Shown in pieces: positions 27,671 through 37,570 of a DNA stretch of 64,000 bases (its first letter is position 1; each line of letters opens with the position of its first letter). Both the position numbers and the translations under genes were made by a program. The notes beneath the pieces were generated by a model that was given only the letters and a program-made list of their open reading frames with translations, was not told the DNA's origin and searched no databases. The DNA is from Prochlorococcus sp. MIT 1300. Lineage in GTDB: Bacteria > Cyanobacteriota > Cyanobacteriia > PCC-6307 > Cyanobiaceae. The stretch is from positions 806,001 through 870,000 of the forward strand of contig NZ_CP139302.1 in NCBI RefSeq assembly GCF_034092375.1. Reading direction: 5' to 3'.

Positions 27671-28675
27671 TTAGCTAGTCCAACGAAGCAAGTGTCCCCT
27701 CTCTCCAAGCACGAATCCCTTGGTTTTATCAGTACCAGTGTCAAAAAGAATCCGAATTAAATTAGTGGGCTCAGCATCTCCTACTGGGTCTATCTCCCAT
27801 GAATCCCCATCATCATTACTAAATAAAAGCGTGCCATTACCTCCTGCAGCCCAAATCGTTCCATTTGGATCCCAAGCTAAATCCAAATAGTTATATCCAT
27901 TAATTATTGGAATGACAGGTTTCCTCCAGCTCTCAACATCACCGGCCTCTTTATTGAATCGAATTTCAGCCCCACGAGAAAGCATCCAAAGCTCCCCATT
28001 CGGTTGATAGCCAAGGCTTTGAACCCTTTTGCTACTGGCCCTTTGATGGGGCTGCCATGCTTCCTCGCCAGGTTCTAGTGTGGCAAAGAAGTTTCCAAGG
28101 CTGCTAACACTTACATAACCACCTTCGGGGCCTCGTCGTAAGTCTCGAACACCGCCAGATGCATCACTAACCTTTCCCTCCCAAGTTTCGCCTCCATCAG
28201 AAGTGCTATAAACGGCTCCAGCAGTTGTTGCAAGTTCAGCAGAATTAATACCTTTAGTAGTTACTAGGTATGGATCGCCAGGCAATTTGCTTCCTAAAAC
28301 CAACCGAGTCCAGTTCTTCCCGGCATCAGTGCTATGCATCACCAAGCTCGGCTGACCAGCTATCCAGCCTTCATTTCCTTTGAAATCAATACTTATTAAT
28401 CGGAAATTTTCCTCCTCAGGCAGCTGCAAAGTACGTTCATTCCAAGTAATCCCACCATCGTTGGTTTCCAAAATCAATCGATTTGTACCAATCAAAAAAC
28501 CATGCTGATCATCAACAAAATCAAGATCTAAAGGATTCGCTTGTGTATTGAGTTCAATTGACTCCCAAGGACTAAAGCTGGCCACCGGGAGCCTTGTAGT
28601 TACACAGCCACCCAACCCAAAAGCAACAACTACGACCAAAGCCAAGTTGAGAAGAGGAGAAAAAAAACTTTTCAT
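27671..28675 (-). CDS. ycf48: Photosystem II assembly factor Ycf48 (HCF136 homologue), lipoprotein
   Basis: A 334-residue lumenal beta-propeller protein. The N-terminal signal peptide ends in a lipobox, FGLGGC, with Cys24 as the expected lipid-attached residue. Propeller repeats of the BNR/sortilin-like type are visible ([44 protein letters not shown]). Ycf48 helps insert D1 into early PSII assembly complexes. I start it at ATG 28675. A longer frame from 28729 would overlap rubA and has no signal-like extension. The gap to rubA is 19 bases. Confidence 0.93.
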   Translation of the reverse strand: MKSFFSPLLNLALVVVVAFGLGGCVTTRLPVASFSPWESIELNTQANPLDLDFVDDQHGFLIGTNRLILETNDGGITWNERTLQLPEEENFRLISIDFKGNEGWIAGQPSLVMHSTDAGKNWTRLVLGSKLPGDPYLVTTKGINSAELATTAGAVYSTSDGGETWEGKVSDASGGVRDLRRGPEGGYVSVSSLGNFFATLEPGEEAWQPHQRASSKRVQSLGYQPNGELWMLSRGAEIRFNKEAGDVESWRKPVIPIINGYNYLDLAWDPNGTIWAAGGNGTLLFSNDDGDSWEIDPVGDAEPTNLIRILFDTGTDKTKGFVLGERGHLLRWTS

Positions 28676-28694
28676 GAAATCGACGTTTTTTGAA

Positions 28695-29093
28695 TTAGTG
28701 CAGTGAATAAAGGGAAAGGAAGCAGGCAACGGCTAGAGCAAGACCTCCAAAAATCAAAACATTCTTCTGGCCTGGGCTAAGGCTATTCACACCAAAGCCA
28801 TATTTTAGATTTTCTTCAAAACCACTTGGTTTATCCTTTGGGCCAATGTCTTTGAAAGACTCAACCCGGGCCCTGCAAACCGGGCAACGAAATTGATCTG
28901 GATCTAAATCCTGAAATGCTGTGTTTACGGGAATTCCTAGCTTCTTAACTCCCTCAGCTGGATCATATACATAACCACATTCCCGACACTCAAACAAATG
29001 TGTAAGCCTTTCATTAATTAGCTCTTCCTCAGCGACTTGAGAACTGTCAAGAGGATCCCCAGCGGATTGATTGATTGGATTGGCTTCTGACAT
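28695..29093 (-). CDS. rubA: Membrane-anchored rubredoxin (RubA)
   Basis: A 132-residue protein with an acidic N-terminal extension, a rubredoxin iron centre formed by Cys36/Cys39 (CRECGYVYD) and Cys70/Cys73 (CPVCRAR), and one C-terminal membrane span (about 110-128). The anchored rubredoxin is required for photosystem assembly in oxygenic phototrophs. It heads the rubA-ycf48-psbEFLJ unit and diverges from ndhC across about 120 bases. Confidence 0.94.
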   Translation of the reverse strand: MSEANPINQSAGDPLDSSQVAEEELINERLTHLFECRECGYVYDPAEGVKKLGIPVNTAFQDLDPDQFRCPVCRARVESFKDIGPKDKPSGFEENLKYGFGVNSLSPGQKNVLIFGGLALAVACFLSLYSLH

Positions 29094-29216
29094 GTGAGGT
29101 TTACTTGATTGCTATTAAGGTTGTGTGGTGACTTGTGAGTAAAGAAACTCTATCGGCAGCAGCCGTTAGCAGTGAGTGTCAAACTAAAAGCAAATTTGAT
29201 CAAACGGGACTTTTAA

Positions 29217-29579
29217 ATGTTCGCCTTGCCGGGTTATGACGCTTTTCTCGGCTTTCTGCTTATCGCAGCAGCAGTGCCCATTCTCGCACTAACCACCAAC
29301 AAGCTTCTGTCTCCAAAAAGTAGCGCTGGAGAAAGAGAACTTACCTACGAATCCGGAATGGAGCCAATTGGTGGGGCCTGGATTCAATTCAATATTCGCT
29401 ATTACATGTTTGCTCTTGTATTTGTTGTCTTTGATGTAGAAACTGTATTTCTATACCCATGGGCCGTTGCATTCCATCGACTTGGTTTATTAGCGTTTAT
29501 AGAGGCTCTGATTTTCATTGCAATTCTAGTTGTGGCTTTAGCCTATGCATGGCGCAAAGGCGCCCTTGAATGGAGTTAG
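29217..29579 (+). CDS. ndhC: NAD(P)H-quinone oxidoreductase subunit 3
   Basis: A 120-residue membrane subunit of NDH-1 with three spans. [20 protein letters not shown] and [20 protein letters not shown] are hallmark segments of NdhC/NuoA. It forms part of the quinone-chamber junction of the complex used for respiration and cyclic electron flow. The ATG at 29217 is the natural start. ndhK overlaps its end by up to 35 bases, depending on the ndhK start. Confidence 0.96.
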   Translation: MFALPGYDAFLGFLLIAAAVPILALTTNKLLSPKSSAGERELTYESGMEPIGGAWIQFNIRYYMFALVFVVFDVETVFLYPWAVAFHRLGLLAFIEALIFIAILVVALAYAWRKGALEWS

Positions 29580-30336
29580 TTCATTGACAGAAACACCCTC
29601 TATTAAGGCTGCTCGGGATCTACGAGCCTCTACCTGCGCCCCAGTTGGTGCTCCAGCAGTTACCAGCGACCTTAGTGAAAACATAATTCTCACCAGCCTG
29701 GACGACCTTCACAATTGGGCTCGCCTAAGCAGCTTGTGGCCACTCCTCTATGGAACGGCCTGCTGTTTTATTGAATTCGCAGCACTTATTGGTTCTCGTT
29801 TCGATTTTGACCGATTTGGTTTAGTTCCAAGGAGTTCGCCTAGACAAGCGGATTTAATAATCGTCGCTGGGACTGTGACCATGAAAATGGCCCCTGCACT
29901 GGTCCGGTTGTATGAACAAATGCCAGAGCCTAAATATGTAATAGCAATGGGTGCATGCACTATTACTGGAGGGATGTTTAGTGCTGACTCAACCACAGCT
30001 GTAAGAGGGGTAGATAAATTAATTCCTGTGGACCTGTATTTACCTGGGTGCCCTCCGAGACCTGAGGCAATTTTCGACGCGGTAATTAAATTACGCAAAA
30101 AAGTAAGTAATGAATCTTTCTTAGAGAGAAGCAAAATAACCCAAACTCATAGGTATTGCACAATCCCCCATAAAATGAGGGAACTACAGCCTATAATTAC
30201 AGGAGAATATTTAAATGCAGAAACACAAAAGGTGGCTTTAAAGCCTGGCTCAGAAGAAAGCTTCCCAACGAAAATAAAAAACAAAGAAGCCTCAACAATT
30301 AATGAGGTTTCATCATCTTCAGAAATCAATTCATGA
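29545..30336 (+). CDS. ndhK: NAD(P)H-quinone oxidoreductase subunit K
   Basis: A subunit of up to 263 residues carrying the N2-type 4Fe-4S centre of NDH-1. [23 protein letters not shown] and [12 protein letters not shown] give the conserved cysteines, and [15 protein letters not shown] is diagnostic. The longest frame starts at ATG 29545 inside ndhC. Conservation suggests the real start may be TTG at 29584, just after the ndhC stop. The C-terminal 60 residues are a polar tail. The stop overlaps the ndhJ start by 4 bases. Confidence 0.95.
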   Translation: MHGAKAPLNGVSSLTETPSIKAARDLRASTCAPVGAPAVTSDLSENIILTSLDDLHNWARLSSLWPLLYGTACCFIEFAALIGSRFDFDRFGLVPRSSPRQADLIIVAGTVTMKMAPALVRLYEQMPEPKYVIAMGACTITGGMFSADSTTAVRGVDKLIPVDLYLPGCPPRPEAIFDAVIKLRKKVSNESFLERSKITQTHRYCTIPHKMRELQPIITGEYLNAETQKVALKPGSEESFPTKIKNKEASTINEVSSSSEINS

Positions 30337-30881
30337 GCGATACATCTAACACCGAATTAACACAGTCTCTACCTGAACCTGGGCCAGTCAGCAAATGGTT
30401 GGATGAACAAGGTTTCGCACACAATTATCTTGAGCCTGACAATCTTGGTATTGAAGTAATTAAAATAGATCCCCAATTTTTATACGTTATTGCTACTGCT
30501 CTTAAAGCTCACGGATTCGATTATTTACAATGCCAAGGAGGCTACGATGAGGGTCCCGGTCAAAATCTGGTTTGCTTCTACCACCTAGTTGCTTTATCAG
30601 AGCTGGCTTTCAATAAGTCATCCTCAAAGGACCAAAGTAAATTGCGAGAAGTAAGGTTAAAAATTTTCTTACCTCGTGATGGTGTTCCTTCAGTACCAAG
30701 CCTTTATAAACTTTTTAGAGGAGCGGATTGGCAGGAGCGTGAAACATATGACATGTTTGGAATCAAATTTAATGGCCACCCACATCCAAAGCGACTACTG
30801 ATGCCCGAAGATTGGAAAGGATGGCCATTAAGGAAAGATTATGTTCAACCAGATTTTTATGAAATGCAAGATGCATATTAA
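30333..30881 (+). CDS. ndhJ: NAD(P)H-quinone oxidoreductase subunit J
   Basis: A 182-residue peripheral subunit of NDH-1, related to the 30 kDa subunit of complex I. The [20 protein letters not shown] and [20 protein letters not shown] segments are diagnostic. It begins at ATG within the ATGA overlap with ndhK, so the C-K-J order is translationally linked. It abuts the stop of the convergent YvcK-like gene with no spacer. Confidence 0.96.
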   Translation: MSDTSNTELTQSLPEPGPVSKWLDEQGFAHNYLEPDNLGIEVIKIDPQFLYVIATALKAHGFDYLQCQGGYDEGPGQNLVCFYHLVALSELAFNKSSSKDQSKLREVRLKIFLPRDGVPSVPSLYKLFRGADWQERETYDMFGIKFNGHPHPKRLLMPEDWKGWPLRKDYVQPDFYEMQDAY

Positions 30882-32300
30882 TTAGTCCCTTTTGTATTTC
30901 CTATAAAAACGCATGACTGCAAGTGCAAGGCTTCTTGGGTCATGCCTAAGTGTTGCTGTTTGACGTACACCTTGAAGCTGTGCCTGCATAACTTCATATC
31001 CCTGAGCCATCAACTCTCCTCCATCACATCGAACGGGTTCCGCACCTCTCTCTCGGTAGTAATCCACTAACGGTGATGGAGCCATATCATCTTGAGCAAG
31101 AACAGCAGAAAATATTCTTTTACCTATTCCAAGACTGGCCAGTTGAGCTTCTATCGCACGAAGATGGCCAGAAACATCTAAGCCATCAGTTTCACCTGGT
31201 TGGGTCATTAAATTACAAATATAAAGTTTAGGCGCACCACTTCGTTGTATTGCATCAACAATTTCAGGGACTAGAAGATTGGGTAAAAGAGATGTATACA
31301 GACTGCCAGGACCTAAAACAATTAATTCAGCATTTGCTATTGCATCCAAAGCACGTGGCAGTGCTGGAGGGTGTTCTGGTAGGCACCCCATCCTGACTAT
31401 TGGACTTGGAGCCTGGCCAATAGCCGACTCCCCTTCGATTCTTTGCCCATTTTCTAACTCTGCCCATAAACGTACGTCAACGTTTGTAGCCGGAACAACT
31501 TGTCCTTGAACAGCCAGAACTCTGCTAGATGCAGTAATAGCTGTTTCTAAATTTCCAGTAATTGCTGTCAACGCTGAGAGAAAAAGATTGCCAAAGCTAT
31601 GCCCTTCAAGTCCTCCACCCCCTGAAAAGCGATATTGAAACAAACGTGTTAATAAAGGTTCCTCTGTTGAAAGAGCTGCTATGCAATTACGAATATCTCC
31701 AGGGGGGGGTACACCTAACTCTCTTCGCAAAACACCACTACTTCCTCCATCATCTGCAACTGTGACTATTGCTGTTATATGAGTGCTATATCGTTTAAGC
31801 CCTCTCAAAAGCGTTGAAAGCCCTGTCCCCCCTCCTATTGCAACAATGTTAGGGCCACGATTTAACTTGCTCTTAGCTCTTAGAGCATCAACAAGTACTG
31901 TTTCTTTATCCGGAGCCAATGCCTGTTGAATTGATCCAAAGCTACGACTCTGCCCCCACAACAAAAGGCCGGCCCCAAACATTAAAACCAAAGGTCCTGT
32001 GATACTTCTAGGCAAAAACGTAGTTATTAAACCAAGCACCCAAATAAGAGTTTCAATCATCCAGTAAATAGGCTTCAAGTCTGCCCAAATGGATGCTCCC
32101 AAAAGAGCCAATAACAAACCCAAGCCAGAAGCAAGCATCCATCTCTTTACGACCAAACCTGGCAAAAGCCAACGAATAGCTCGTCTAGAACGAATAATGA
32201 AATCTTTTTGACGAGAATTCCTAAACGAGCTAACTCGTCTTGCCGCCAGATTTTGCTGGCGTAAACGACGCTTGGTCGAAGGCGGGATAGACGAGGTCAA
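30882..32300 (-). CDS. YvcK/CofD-like protein (gluconeogenesis factor family) with membrane-spanning N-terminus
   Basis: A 472-residue protein. A basic N-terminus is followed by two or three hydrophobic segments (near WMLASGLGLLLALLGASIW and residues 80-115). From about residue 150 it is YvcK-like: NIVAIGGGTGLSTLLRGLK binds a nucleotide sugar, and VTVADDGGSSGVLRRELGV, PPPGDIRNC and LIVLGPGSLYTSLLPNL follow. In Bacillus, YvcK binds UDP-sugars and affects envelope growth and carbon use. The cyanobacterial role is not established. Its stop is directly adjacent to the ndhJ stop. Confidence 0.88.
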   Translation of the reverse strand: MTSSIPPSTKRRLRQQNLAARRVSSFRNSRQKDFIIRSRRAIRWLLPGLVVKRWMLASGLGLLLALLGASIWADLKPIYWMIETLIWVLGLITTFLPRSITGPLVLMFGAGLLLWGQSRSFGSIQQALAPDKETVLVDALRAKSKLNRGPNIVAIGGGTGLSTLLRGLKRYSTHITAIVTVADDGGSSGVLRRELGVPPPGDIRNCIAALSTEEPLLTRLFQYRFSGGGGLEGHSFGNLFLSALTAITGNLETAITASSRVLAVQGQVVPATNVDVRLWAELENGQRIEGESAIGQAPSPIVRMGCLPEHPPALPRALDAIANAELIVLGPGSLYTSLLPNLLVPEIVDAIQRSGAPKLYICNLMTQPGETDGLDVSGHLRAIEAQLASLGIGKRIFSAVLAQDDMAPSPLVDYYRERGAEPVRCDGGELMAQGYEVMQAQLQGVRQTATLRHDPRSLALAVMRFYRKYKRD

Positions 32301-32403
32301 ATACTCGGGGCAAATAACGCCATAAATCGTTCAAGAACTCTAAGTAAGCTTCACTAATTGGACATCCCAGGCAAGATAAAGATGTTCCAAACCTCAAAAC
32401 CAC

Positions 32404-33189
32404 GTGAATAAATCGACTCCTGTGGTTGAGATGAAAGATCTCACGATGAAGTGGGGAATACTACCAGTCCTTAATGAGCTTAACTTGGTTATGAAACCAG
32501 GTGAAAAGCTTGCAATAGTTGGGCCCTCAGGCTGCGGGAAATCAACTGTACTTAGGCTGCTGGCAGGACTTCTTCTCCCTAGTAGTGGAGAACTCAAAAT
32601 TTGTGGACAAAAACAAGAATATTTGCGTCTCGATCAGAATGAACCGCCCGATGTCCGACTAGTTTTCCAAAATCCAGCCCTTTTAGGATCCCTAACAGTT
32701 GAAGAAAACGTGGGTTTTCTTCTTATGCGGAGTAAGCAATTCACATCCAAAGAGATTCAAGAAAAAGTTCTTACTTGCCTTGAAGCAGTAGGCCTATATG
32801 ACGTGGCAGACAAATTGCCAGGTCAACTAAGTGGAGGGATGCAAAAGAGAGTTAGTTTTGCTAGAGCATTAGTTAATGACCCAACAGTATCCGAAGAACA
32901 AATCCCCTTACTTTTGTATGACGAACCCACAGCTGGCCTTGACCCTGTGGCATGCACACGAATTGAAGACCTAATAGTTAAGACAACCAATGTGGCAAAG
33001 GGGTGCTCTATGGTTGTTAGCCATGTAGCAAGCACAATTGAGAGGTCGGCTCAAAGAGTACTTATGCTTTATGGAGGCAAGTTTCAATGGGATGGCTCAA
33101 TTGAAGAGTTCAGGCAAACTGAGAATCCATTTGTAAAACAATTCAGAACAGGTAGCCTTTTGGGTCCAATGCAACCAACCGATCACTAA
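32404..33189 (+). CDS. ABC transporter ATPase, MlaF-like (MCE lipid transport)
   Basis: A 261-residue ATP-binding subunit. Walker A is GPSGCGKST near residue 40, the signature LSGGMQKRVSFARAL, and Walker B LLLYDEPTAGLDPVA, with VVSHVASTI in place of a simple H-loop. The sequence groups with MlaF/TrgB-type ATPases, and the next gene encodes an MCE protein 5 bases downstream. In such systems the ATPase powers phospholipid movement between inner membrane and outer membrane. The start is GTG at 32404. The permease gene (MlaE type) is not in the window. Confidence 0.88.
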   Translation: MNKSTPVVEMKDLTMKWGILPVLNELNLVMKPGEKLAIVGPSGCGKSTVLRLLAGLLLPSSGELKICGQKQEYLRLDQNEPPDVRLVFQNPALLGSLTVEENVGFLLMRSKQFTSKEIQEKVLTCLEAVGLYDVADKLPGQLSGGMQKRVSFARALVNDPTVSEEQIPLLLYDEPTAGLDPVACTRIEDLIVKTTNVAKGCSMVVSHVASTIERSAQRVLMLYGGKFQWDGSIEEFRQTENPFVKQFRTGSLLGPMQPTDH

Positions 33190-33194
33190 AACGT

Positions 33195-34058
33195 ATGAGG
33201 CGCAGTATTCGTGATGCGATGGTTGGATTCTCACTGCTTGGTGCAGTGGCAACATTTGCTGGAAGTCTTATTTGGCTCAAAGGTATTCGGATAGGTGCAA
33301 ATGCATGGACTGTTACCGCTAATTTCTCAGATGCAAGCGGCCTAGCTGAACGTTCACCAGTTACTTACCGAGGGATTTTAGTTGGGTCTGTTGGAGAAAT
33401 AAAAGTGACGCCTAGGTCTGTTCAAGCAACCTTAGATATCGACAAATCAAACCTGCGTCTTCCACTGCCAGTTTTTGCAAAAGTAGTTACAGGTTCTCTT
33501 TTAGGAGGTGACGTTCAAGTCGCTTTATTTAGTAGAGGGAAAAGCCTAGCCCCAAGTACACCAAGGCCTAGGTCAGAAGAATGTCCAGGTAAAAATATTC
33601 TTTGCCATGGAGACACCATAAGAGGAGAGCCTCTGACAAGTATTTCAACTTTGACTGAATCCTTAGAAAGGGTATTAATAGATTCTGAAGATCAAGAAGT
33701 TGTTTCCCACCTAGTCTCTTCTACAAAGCAATTTGATTTAACTCAAAAAAACCTAGACGAGTTAGTTGCACAAATGAAAACAGAAGTTACTAAAGCAGAA
33801 GCAATGATTACAAATTTAATACGTGCAAGTGGTCACTTAACCAACATACTTGCTGCATTTGACAATCCACAAACTCTTAAAGATCTCCAAGAAACTGCAC
33901 GGTCAACTCGCTCACTTACTGCCAAAATTGATGCTATGGGATCTGACGTAGAAAAGCTTATGGAAGACAAAGAGTTGATGAACGCAGTCAGAAACCTAAC
34001 AGTGGGACTTGGAGAATTATTCAATGAGCTCTACCCAAGCAAAATGATCACACCTTAA
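33195..34058 (+). CDS. MCE-domain lipid-transport protein (MlaD-like)
   Basis: A 287-residue protein with an N-terminal membrane anchor (FSLLGAVATFAGSLIWL) and an MCE domain: ANFSDASGLAERSPVTYRGI followed by VGSVGEIKV. The C-terminal third is predicted helical with coiled-coil character. MCE proteins form rings that bind lipids in the periplasm. It is paired with the MlaF-like ATPase, and the two starts and stops are 5 bases apart. The stop lies 25 bases from convergent chlD. Confidence 0.87.
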   Translation: MRRSIRDAMVGFSLLGAVATFAGSLIWLKGIRIGANAWTVTANFSDASGLAERSPVTYRGILVGSVGEIKVTPRSVQATLDIDKSNLRLPLPVFAKVVTGSLLGGDVQVALFSRGKSLAPSTPRPRSEECPGKNILCHGDTIRGEPLTSISTLTESLERVLIDSEDQEVVSHLVSSTKQFDLTQKNLDELVAQMKTEVTKAEAMITNLIRASGHLTNILAAFDNPQTLKDLQETARSTRSLTAKIDAMGSDVEKLMEDKELMNAVRNLTVGLGELFNELYPSKMITP

Positions 34059-34083
34059 AAACATTGATATTCTAAAATAATAG

Positions 34084-36234
34084 CTAACTATTACCAACAT
34101 CAGCTATTGCATCCATAGCTATTGCAGCGATAGCTTGATCACTAGCTTTTGGCAATTGCACATACTTTCCACCTGCGGCTTCTGCTAGATCTTTACCCAT
34201 ACCACTACCAATAAACTTTCTTTCAGTATCTATAACTAATAATTTAATCCCCAAACCACGATATCTAGATGCGACATCTAAAACCTCTTGCTTGAGATCT
34301 ACAGACTCTTCTCCATCTAATTGAGGTTGTCCCAAGGAGGTGCCTAATGGGACATTTCCACGACCATCAGTAATCGCCACTACAACAACTTGGCCCAAGT
34401 CTCCTGTAGCCAGAGCATTAGCGCCAACTCGTGCAGCTTGAGTAAGTCCGTGTGCCAAAGGGGACCCTCCTCCGCAAGGCATTGTTTCAAGCCTTCTTTT
34501 AGCAGCTGTTATAGATCTTGTAGGAGGCAGCAAAACCTCTGCCTGATCTCCTCTAAATGGAATCAGAGAAACTTCATCCCTATTCTCATAAGCCTCTGTT
34601 AGCAACCTAATGACGGCCCCTTTTGCACTCTGCATGCGATTAAGAGCCATTGATCCACTGGCATCCACTAGAAATATCACCAATGCACCAGCTTTCCTTT
34701 GCAAAAGTTTGGCGCGAAGATCGCTTTCCTCAACAATTACTTTGCGTCCAGGCTGTCTAGACCTTCTGGCCTTTTGGTAAGGAGCTGCTGCCCTTAAGGT
34801 TGCATCTACTGCAATTCTCCTTACTGGCCCCCTAGGAATTATTGGCTTCACATAACGGCCACGACTATCACTAAGAACAGCTGATCGACTACCACTGTTA
34901 CCACTTTTGGATTTAGCAGCTGAAAACAAAAGTAAATCTGGATCTATTGCACATGCCTCAGGGTCAAGCATGAATTCTTCAGGAACGGGCGGAGATGCTT
35001 GATCTTCGGGGGTTTCCTCATCTTCTTGGTCATCCTGATCTTGATCATCAGAGTCCTCTTCAGCCTGTTCAGGTGGAGTTTGCTGCTCTTCTGGGGGAGG
35101 GGGTTCAATGGGCTCATCTTGTGGGGGCAACTGCAAAGCTCTAGGGAAAATCACTAGCTTCACTGCCACCTGCAGATCCTCAACATCAACTTGATCTCTC
35201 CCTCCCAATGCTGCATGAGCTTTCGCTACTCGAACTGCATAAAGTTCTGAGCGATGGCCCTCAACTCCACCCCTTATCGCTTCATTGACAAGGTATTCAA
35301 TCTGCTGACGCGTAATTTGAACATCTGGCAACCATTGACGAGCCAAAATCAACTGCGTAGCCAAAGCATCTGTGTCTTCAGACCATTTTTCAGCAAAGCT
35401 CTTAGTGCATTGACCATGGGCAAGAACAGATTGAGTTATCTCTACTCTTTGTTCATTACTAATGACTTGGTCAGCTGATAGAACTATTGCAAATCTATCC
35501 AACAAATGATCTCTAACTGCTCCTTCCTCAGGATTGTAAGTAGCAATAAGTAAAGGCCTACAAGGGTGGGTGAGACTTAACCCTTCCCTCTCAACTCTAT
35601 TTTCACCAGCGCCAACTGAGGCAAGAATTAGATTCACAATTCCATCATCTAAAAGATTCAACTCATCAACGTAAAGTACCCCCCGATGAGCTTCGGCTAA
35701 TAACCCTGGCTGAAAAATAGCCGCACCACTTGAGAGTGAAGCAGCAACATCAACCGCCCCAACCAACCTATCCTCCGTAACTCCTAATGGAACCTGAACA
35801 AAAGGTGCAGAAACTACTTTTGAAGGAGGATTGTTTTCTTCTTTATGCTCGAACGAAGCAGTAGTTTCTCTCGCCAACAAGGTCTTAGTGACTTCATCCC
35901 AATCATCTGGACGCTTTGGATCAAGATTTAAACCAACGGGCCTTGAAGCCTGTGAATCACTAGAAATTTCTTCGGCCGTTGGTATATCTACAACCTCAAT
36001 AGGAGGGATTAACGCGTGCAGCGCCCTGGCTAAAACTGATTTACCTGTTCCTCTACCTCCAGCAATAATTACTCCACCCAACCCCGGATCAACCGCTGCG
36101 AGAAGAAGCGCAAGCTTCAAAGACCCATGACCAGTAATTGCTGCCAAGGGAAATGCACGCCCAGCAATATCATTAGCCATTTGCTGACTAGTAATTGCTT
36201 TTTTGGAATTGGCGGGTGATCCGCTTGCAACCAT
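34084..36234 (-). CDS. chlD: Magnesium chelatase subunit D
   Basis: A 716-residue subunit of the enzyme inserting Mg into protoporphyrin IX. The N-terminal AAA+ domain keeps Walker A ([14 protein letters not shown] near 60) and [17 protein letters not shown] proline- and acid-rich linker ([20 protein letters not shown] region, about 385-420) leads to the C-terminal von Willebrand A domain with the metal-site motif [11 protein letters not shown] near 520. ChlD bridges the ChlI motor ring to ChlH. The ATG at 36234 is a good start. Confidence 0.95.
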   Translation of the reverse strand: MVASGSPANSKKAITSQQMANDIAGRAFPLAAITGHGSLKLALLLAAVDPGLGGVIIAGGRGTGKSVLARALHALIPPIEVVDIPTAEEISSDSQASRPVGLNLDPKRPDDWDEVTKTLLARETTASFEHKEENNPPSKVVSAPFVQVPLGVTEDRLVGAVDVAASLSSGAAIFQPGLLAEAHRGVLYVDELNLLDDGIVNLILASVGAGENRVEREGLSLTHPCRPLLIATYNPEEGAVRDHLLDRFAIVLSADQVISNEQRVEITQSVLAHGQCTKSFAEKWSEDTDALATQLILARQWLPDVQITRQQIEYLVNEAIRGGVEGHRSELYAVRVAKAHAALGGRDQVDVEDLQVAVKLVIFPRALQLPPQDEPIEPPPPEEQQTPPEQAEEDSDDQDQDDQEDEETPEDQASPPVPEEFMLDPEACAIDPDLLLFSAAKSKSGNSGSRSAVLSDSRGRYVKPIIPRGPVRRIAVDATLRAAAPYQKARRSRQPGRKVIVEESDLRAKLLQRKAGALVIFLVDASGSMALNRMQSAKGAVIRLLTEAYENRDEVSLIPFRGDQAEVLLPPTRSITAAKRRLETMPCGGGSPLAHGLTQAARVGANALATGDLGQVVVVAITDGRGNVPLGTSLGQPQLDGEESVDLKQEVLDVASRYRGLGIKLLVIDTERKFIGSGMGKDLAEAAGGKYVQLPKASDQAIAAIAMDAIADVGNS

Positions 36235-36282
36235 GGAATGTGACGACCCAATCAGATCTAAAGCAGTCTGGCCGAGCAGCTA

Positions 36283-36864
36283 ATGAAAAGCATCAACTTC
36301 TCAACCACTCCAACCCTAGCTTTAGGCCTGGGCGCAAATATCCCTAGCAAAATAGGTTCTCCCCAAGAAACCCTATGTGCTGTCAGGCCAGAACTCGAAA
36401 AAACAATTCAAGAATGGATAGTGGCATCCTTTCCGAATAAAAAAAATATAGGTTTCTTAAACGACGACTTATTTAGTTGGTCTCCTTTGTTTGAAACTCA
36501 AGCGATGGGGGGACCGCCCGGACAACCTTCTTTCATAAATGCTGTTTTAGTGATAATGGGACCTCAATTTGCACAACTTGAGCCAAATGAACAGGCAGCC
36601 CTCGAATTACTACAAAGATGTCTAATCCTTGAAAAGCATTTTGGGAGAAAAAGAGAACAGTCAACATCATCACATTGGGGGCCGCGCTCTCTCGACCTAG
36701 ACCTACTTGCCTGGGGGGGGCTTCATGTTGCGACAAAATCACTAACACTTCCTCATCCAAGACTGATTGAAAGAAGCTTTGTCCTTGTCCCCCTTAATGC
36801 TGCAATAACTAAAACAAAACCTATGCATCGCCAAATTCCACCATGTAGAAACTGGCCTGAATAA
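36283..36864 (+). CDS. folK: Dihydropterin pyrophosphokinase (HPPK)
   Basis: A 193-residue enzyme transferring pyrophosphate from ATP to 6-hydroxymethyl-dihydropterin in folate synthesis. The N-terminal ALGLGANIPSKIGSP and the diagnostic GPRSLDLDLLAWGG with the metal-binding Asp pair are clear, and LPHPRLIERSFVLVPL follows. An inserted stretch of about 20 residues near 40-60 makes it slightly long. It is divergent from chlD. Confidence 0.93.
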   Translation: MKSINFSTTPTLALGLGANIPSKIGSPQETLCAVRPELEKTIQEWIVASFPNKKNIGFLNDDLFSWSPLFETQAMGGPPGQPSFINAVLVIMGPQFAQLEPNEQAALELLQRCLILEKHFGRKREQSTSSHWGPRSLDLDLLAWGGLHVATKSLTLPHPRLIERSFVLVPLNAAITKTKPMHRQIPPCRNWPE

Positions 36865-36946
36865 AACTCCTTTTTATGTTTCCATTCCTAAATTGCACCT
36901 ATAAAACAGTTAAATCTGAGATTCAATTGAACTATTTGATAGTGGA

Positions 36947-37510
36947 ATGGTTCCTTTACCTCCTCTAGAGCACTCCAAAGTCATCGAAAGACAAAAGTTT
37001 CTAAATGCTCGCAAAATACGTTTCGAGATCAACAAAGTTCAGTTACCTATTGGATTGGAAGGCACTTTTGGAGTTATTCGGCACCCAGGCGCATCTCTAG
37101 CTGTTCCGATAACAAATGAAGGAAAGGTTTTGATCCTTCGTCAATATCGCTTTGCAGTTGCTAGGCGAATGCTCGAATTTCCTGCCGGGACTCTTGAACC
37201 CGGAGAAGACCCTCTTACTTCAATGAAGCGTGAACTGGCAGAAGAAGCGGGTTGTTTGGCAAAAAGATGGGACTATCTAGGCGAAATGGTTCCATGCCCT
37301 GGATATTCCGATGAAGTAATTCATCTTTTTCTCGCAAGAGACCTTGAGATTTTGGCTGAGCCTCCAGCAGGCGATGAAGACGAAGATCTTGAAGTACTAC
37401 AAATGAGCAAAAAGGAACTAGACCATAATCTCTCTAGCGGGAATGAATCTCTTGACGGGAAAACAATTACAGCATGGTACAGAGCAAGGCAGGAATTAGG
37501 AGATTTCTGA
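36947..37510 (+). CDS. NUDIX hydrolase, ADP-ribose pyrophosphatase-like
   Basis: A 187-residue NUDIX protein. The Nudix box is complete: GTLEPGEDPLTSMKRELAEE followed by AG, with the metal-binding glutamates. The upstream RQYRFAVARRMLEFPAG segment is typical of ADP-ribose pyrophosphatases. Such enzymes hydrolyse ADP-ribose or related nucleotide sugars. It lies 82 bases after folK and may be co-transcribed. The exact substrate is not visible. Confidence 0.88.
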   Translation: MVPLPPLEHSKVIERQKFLNARKIRFEINKVQLPIGLEGTFGVIRHPGASLAVPITNEGKVLILRQYRFAVARRMLEFPAGTLEPGEDPLTSMKRELAEEAGCLAKRWDYLGEMVPCPGYSDEVIHLFLARDLEILAEPPAGDEDEDLEVLQMSKKELDHNLSSGNESLDGKTITAWYRARQELGDF

Positions 37511-37570
37511 TTTTTACTTTAAAGATCAATGCAAAGTGAATCCACTAAGTATTCACAATGTATTTTAAAG

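Noticed and set aside
28676-28729. Longer ycf48 start overlapping rubA
   Set aside because: The ATG at 28675 gives a proper lipoprotein signal peptide; the extension would spoil it and overlap rubA.
35831-36130. 99-codon ORF antisense to the chlD AAA+ domain
   Set aside because: It is explained by codon structure on the opposite strand of a well-conserved gene.
37536-37556. Hairpin GTGAAT...ATTCAC between the NUDIX and DegT genes
   Set aside because: Only a 6-base, AT-rich stem with a 9-base loop and no T run on either side; too weak to call a terminator.
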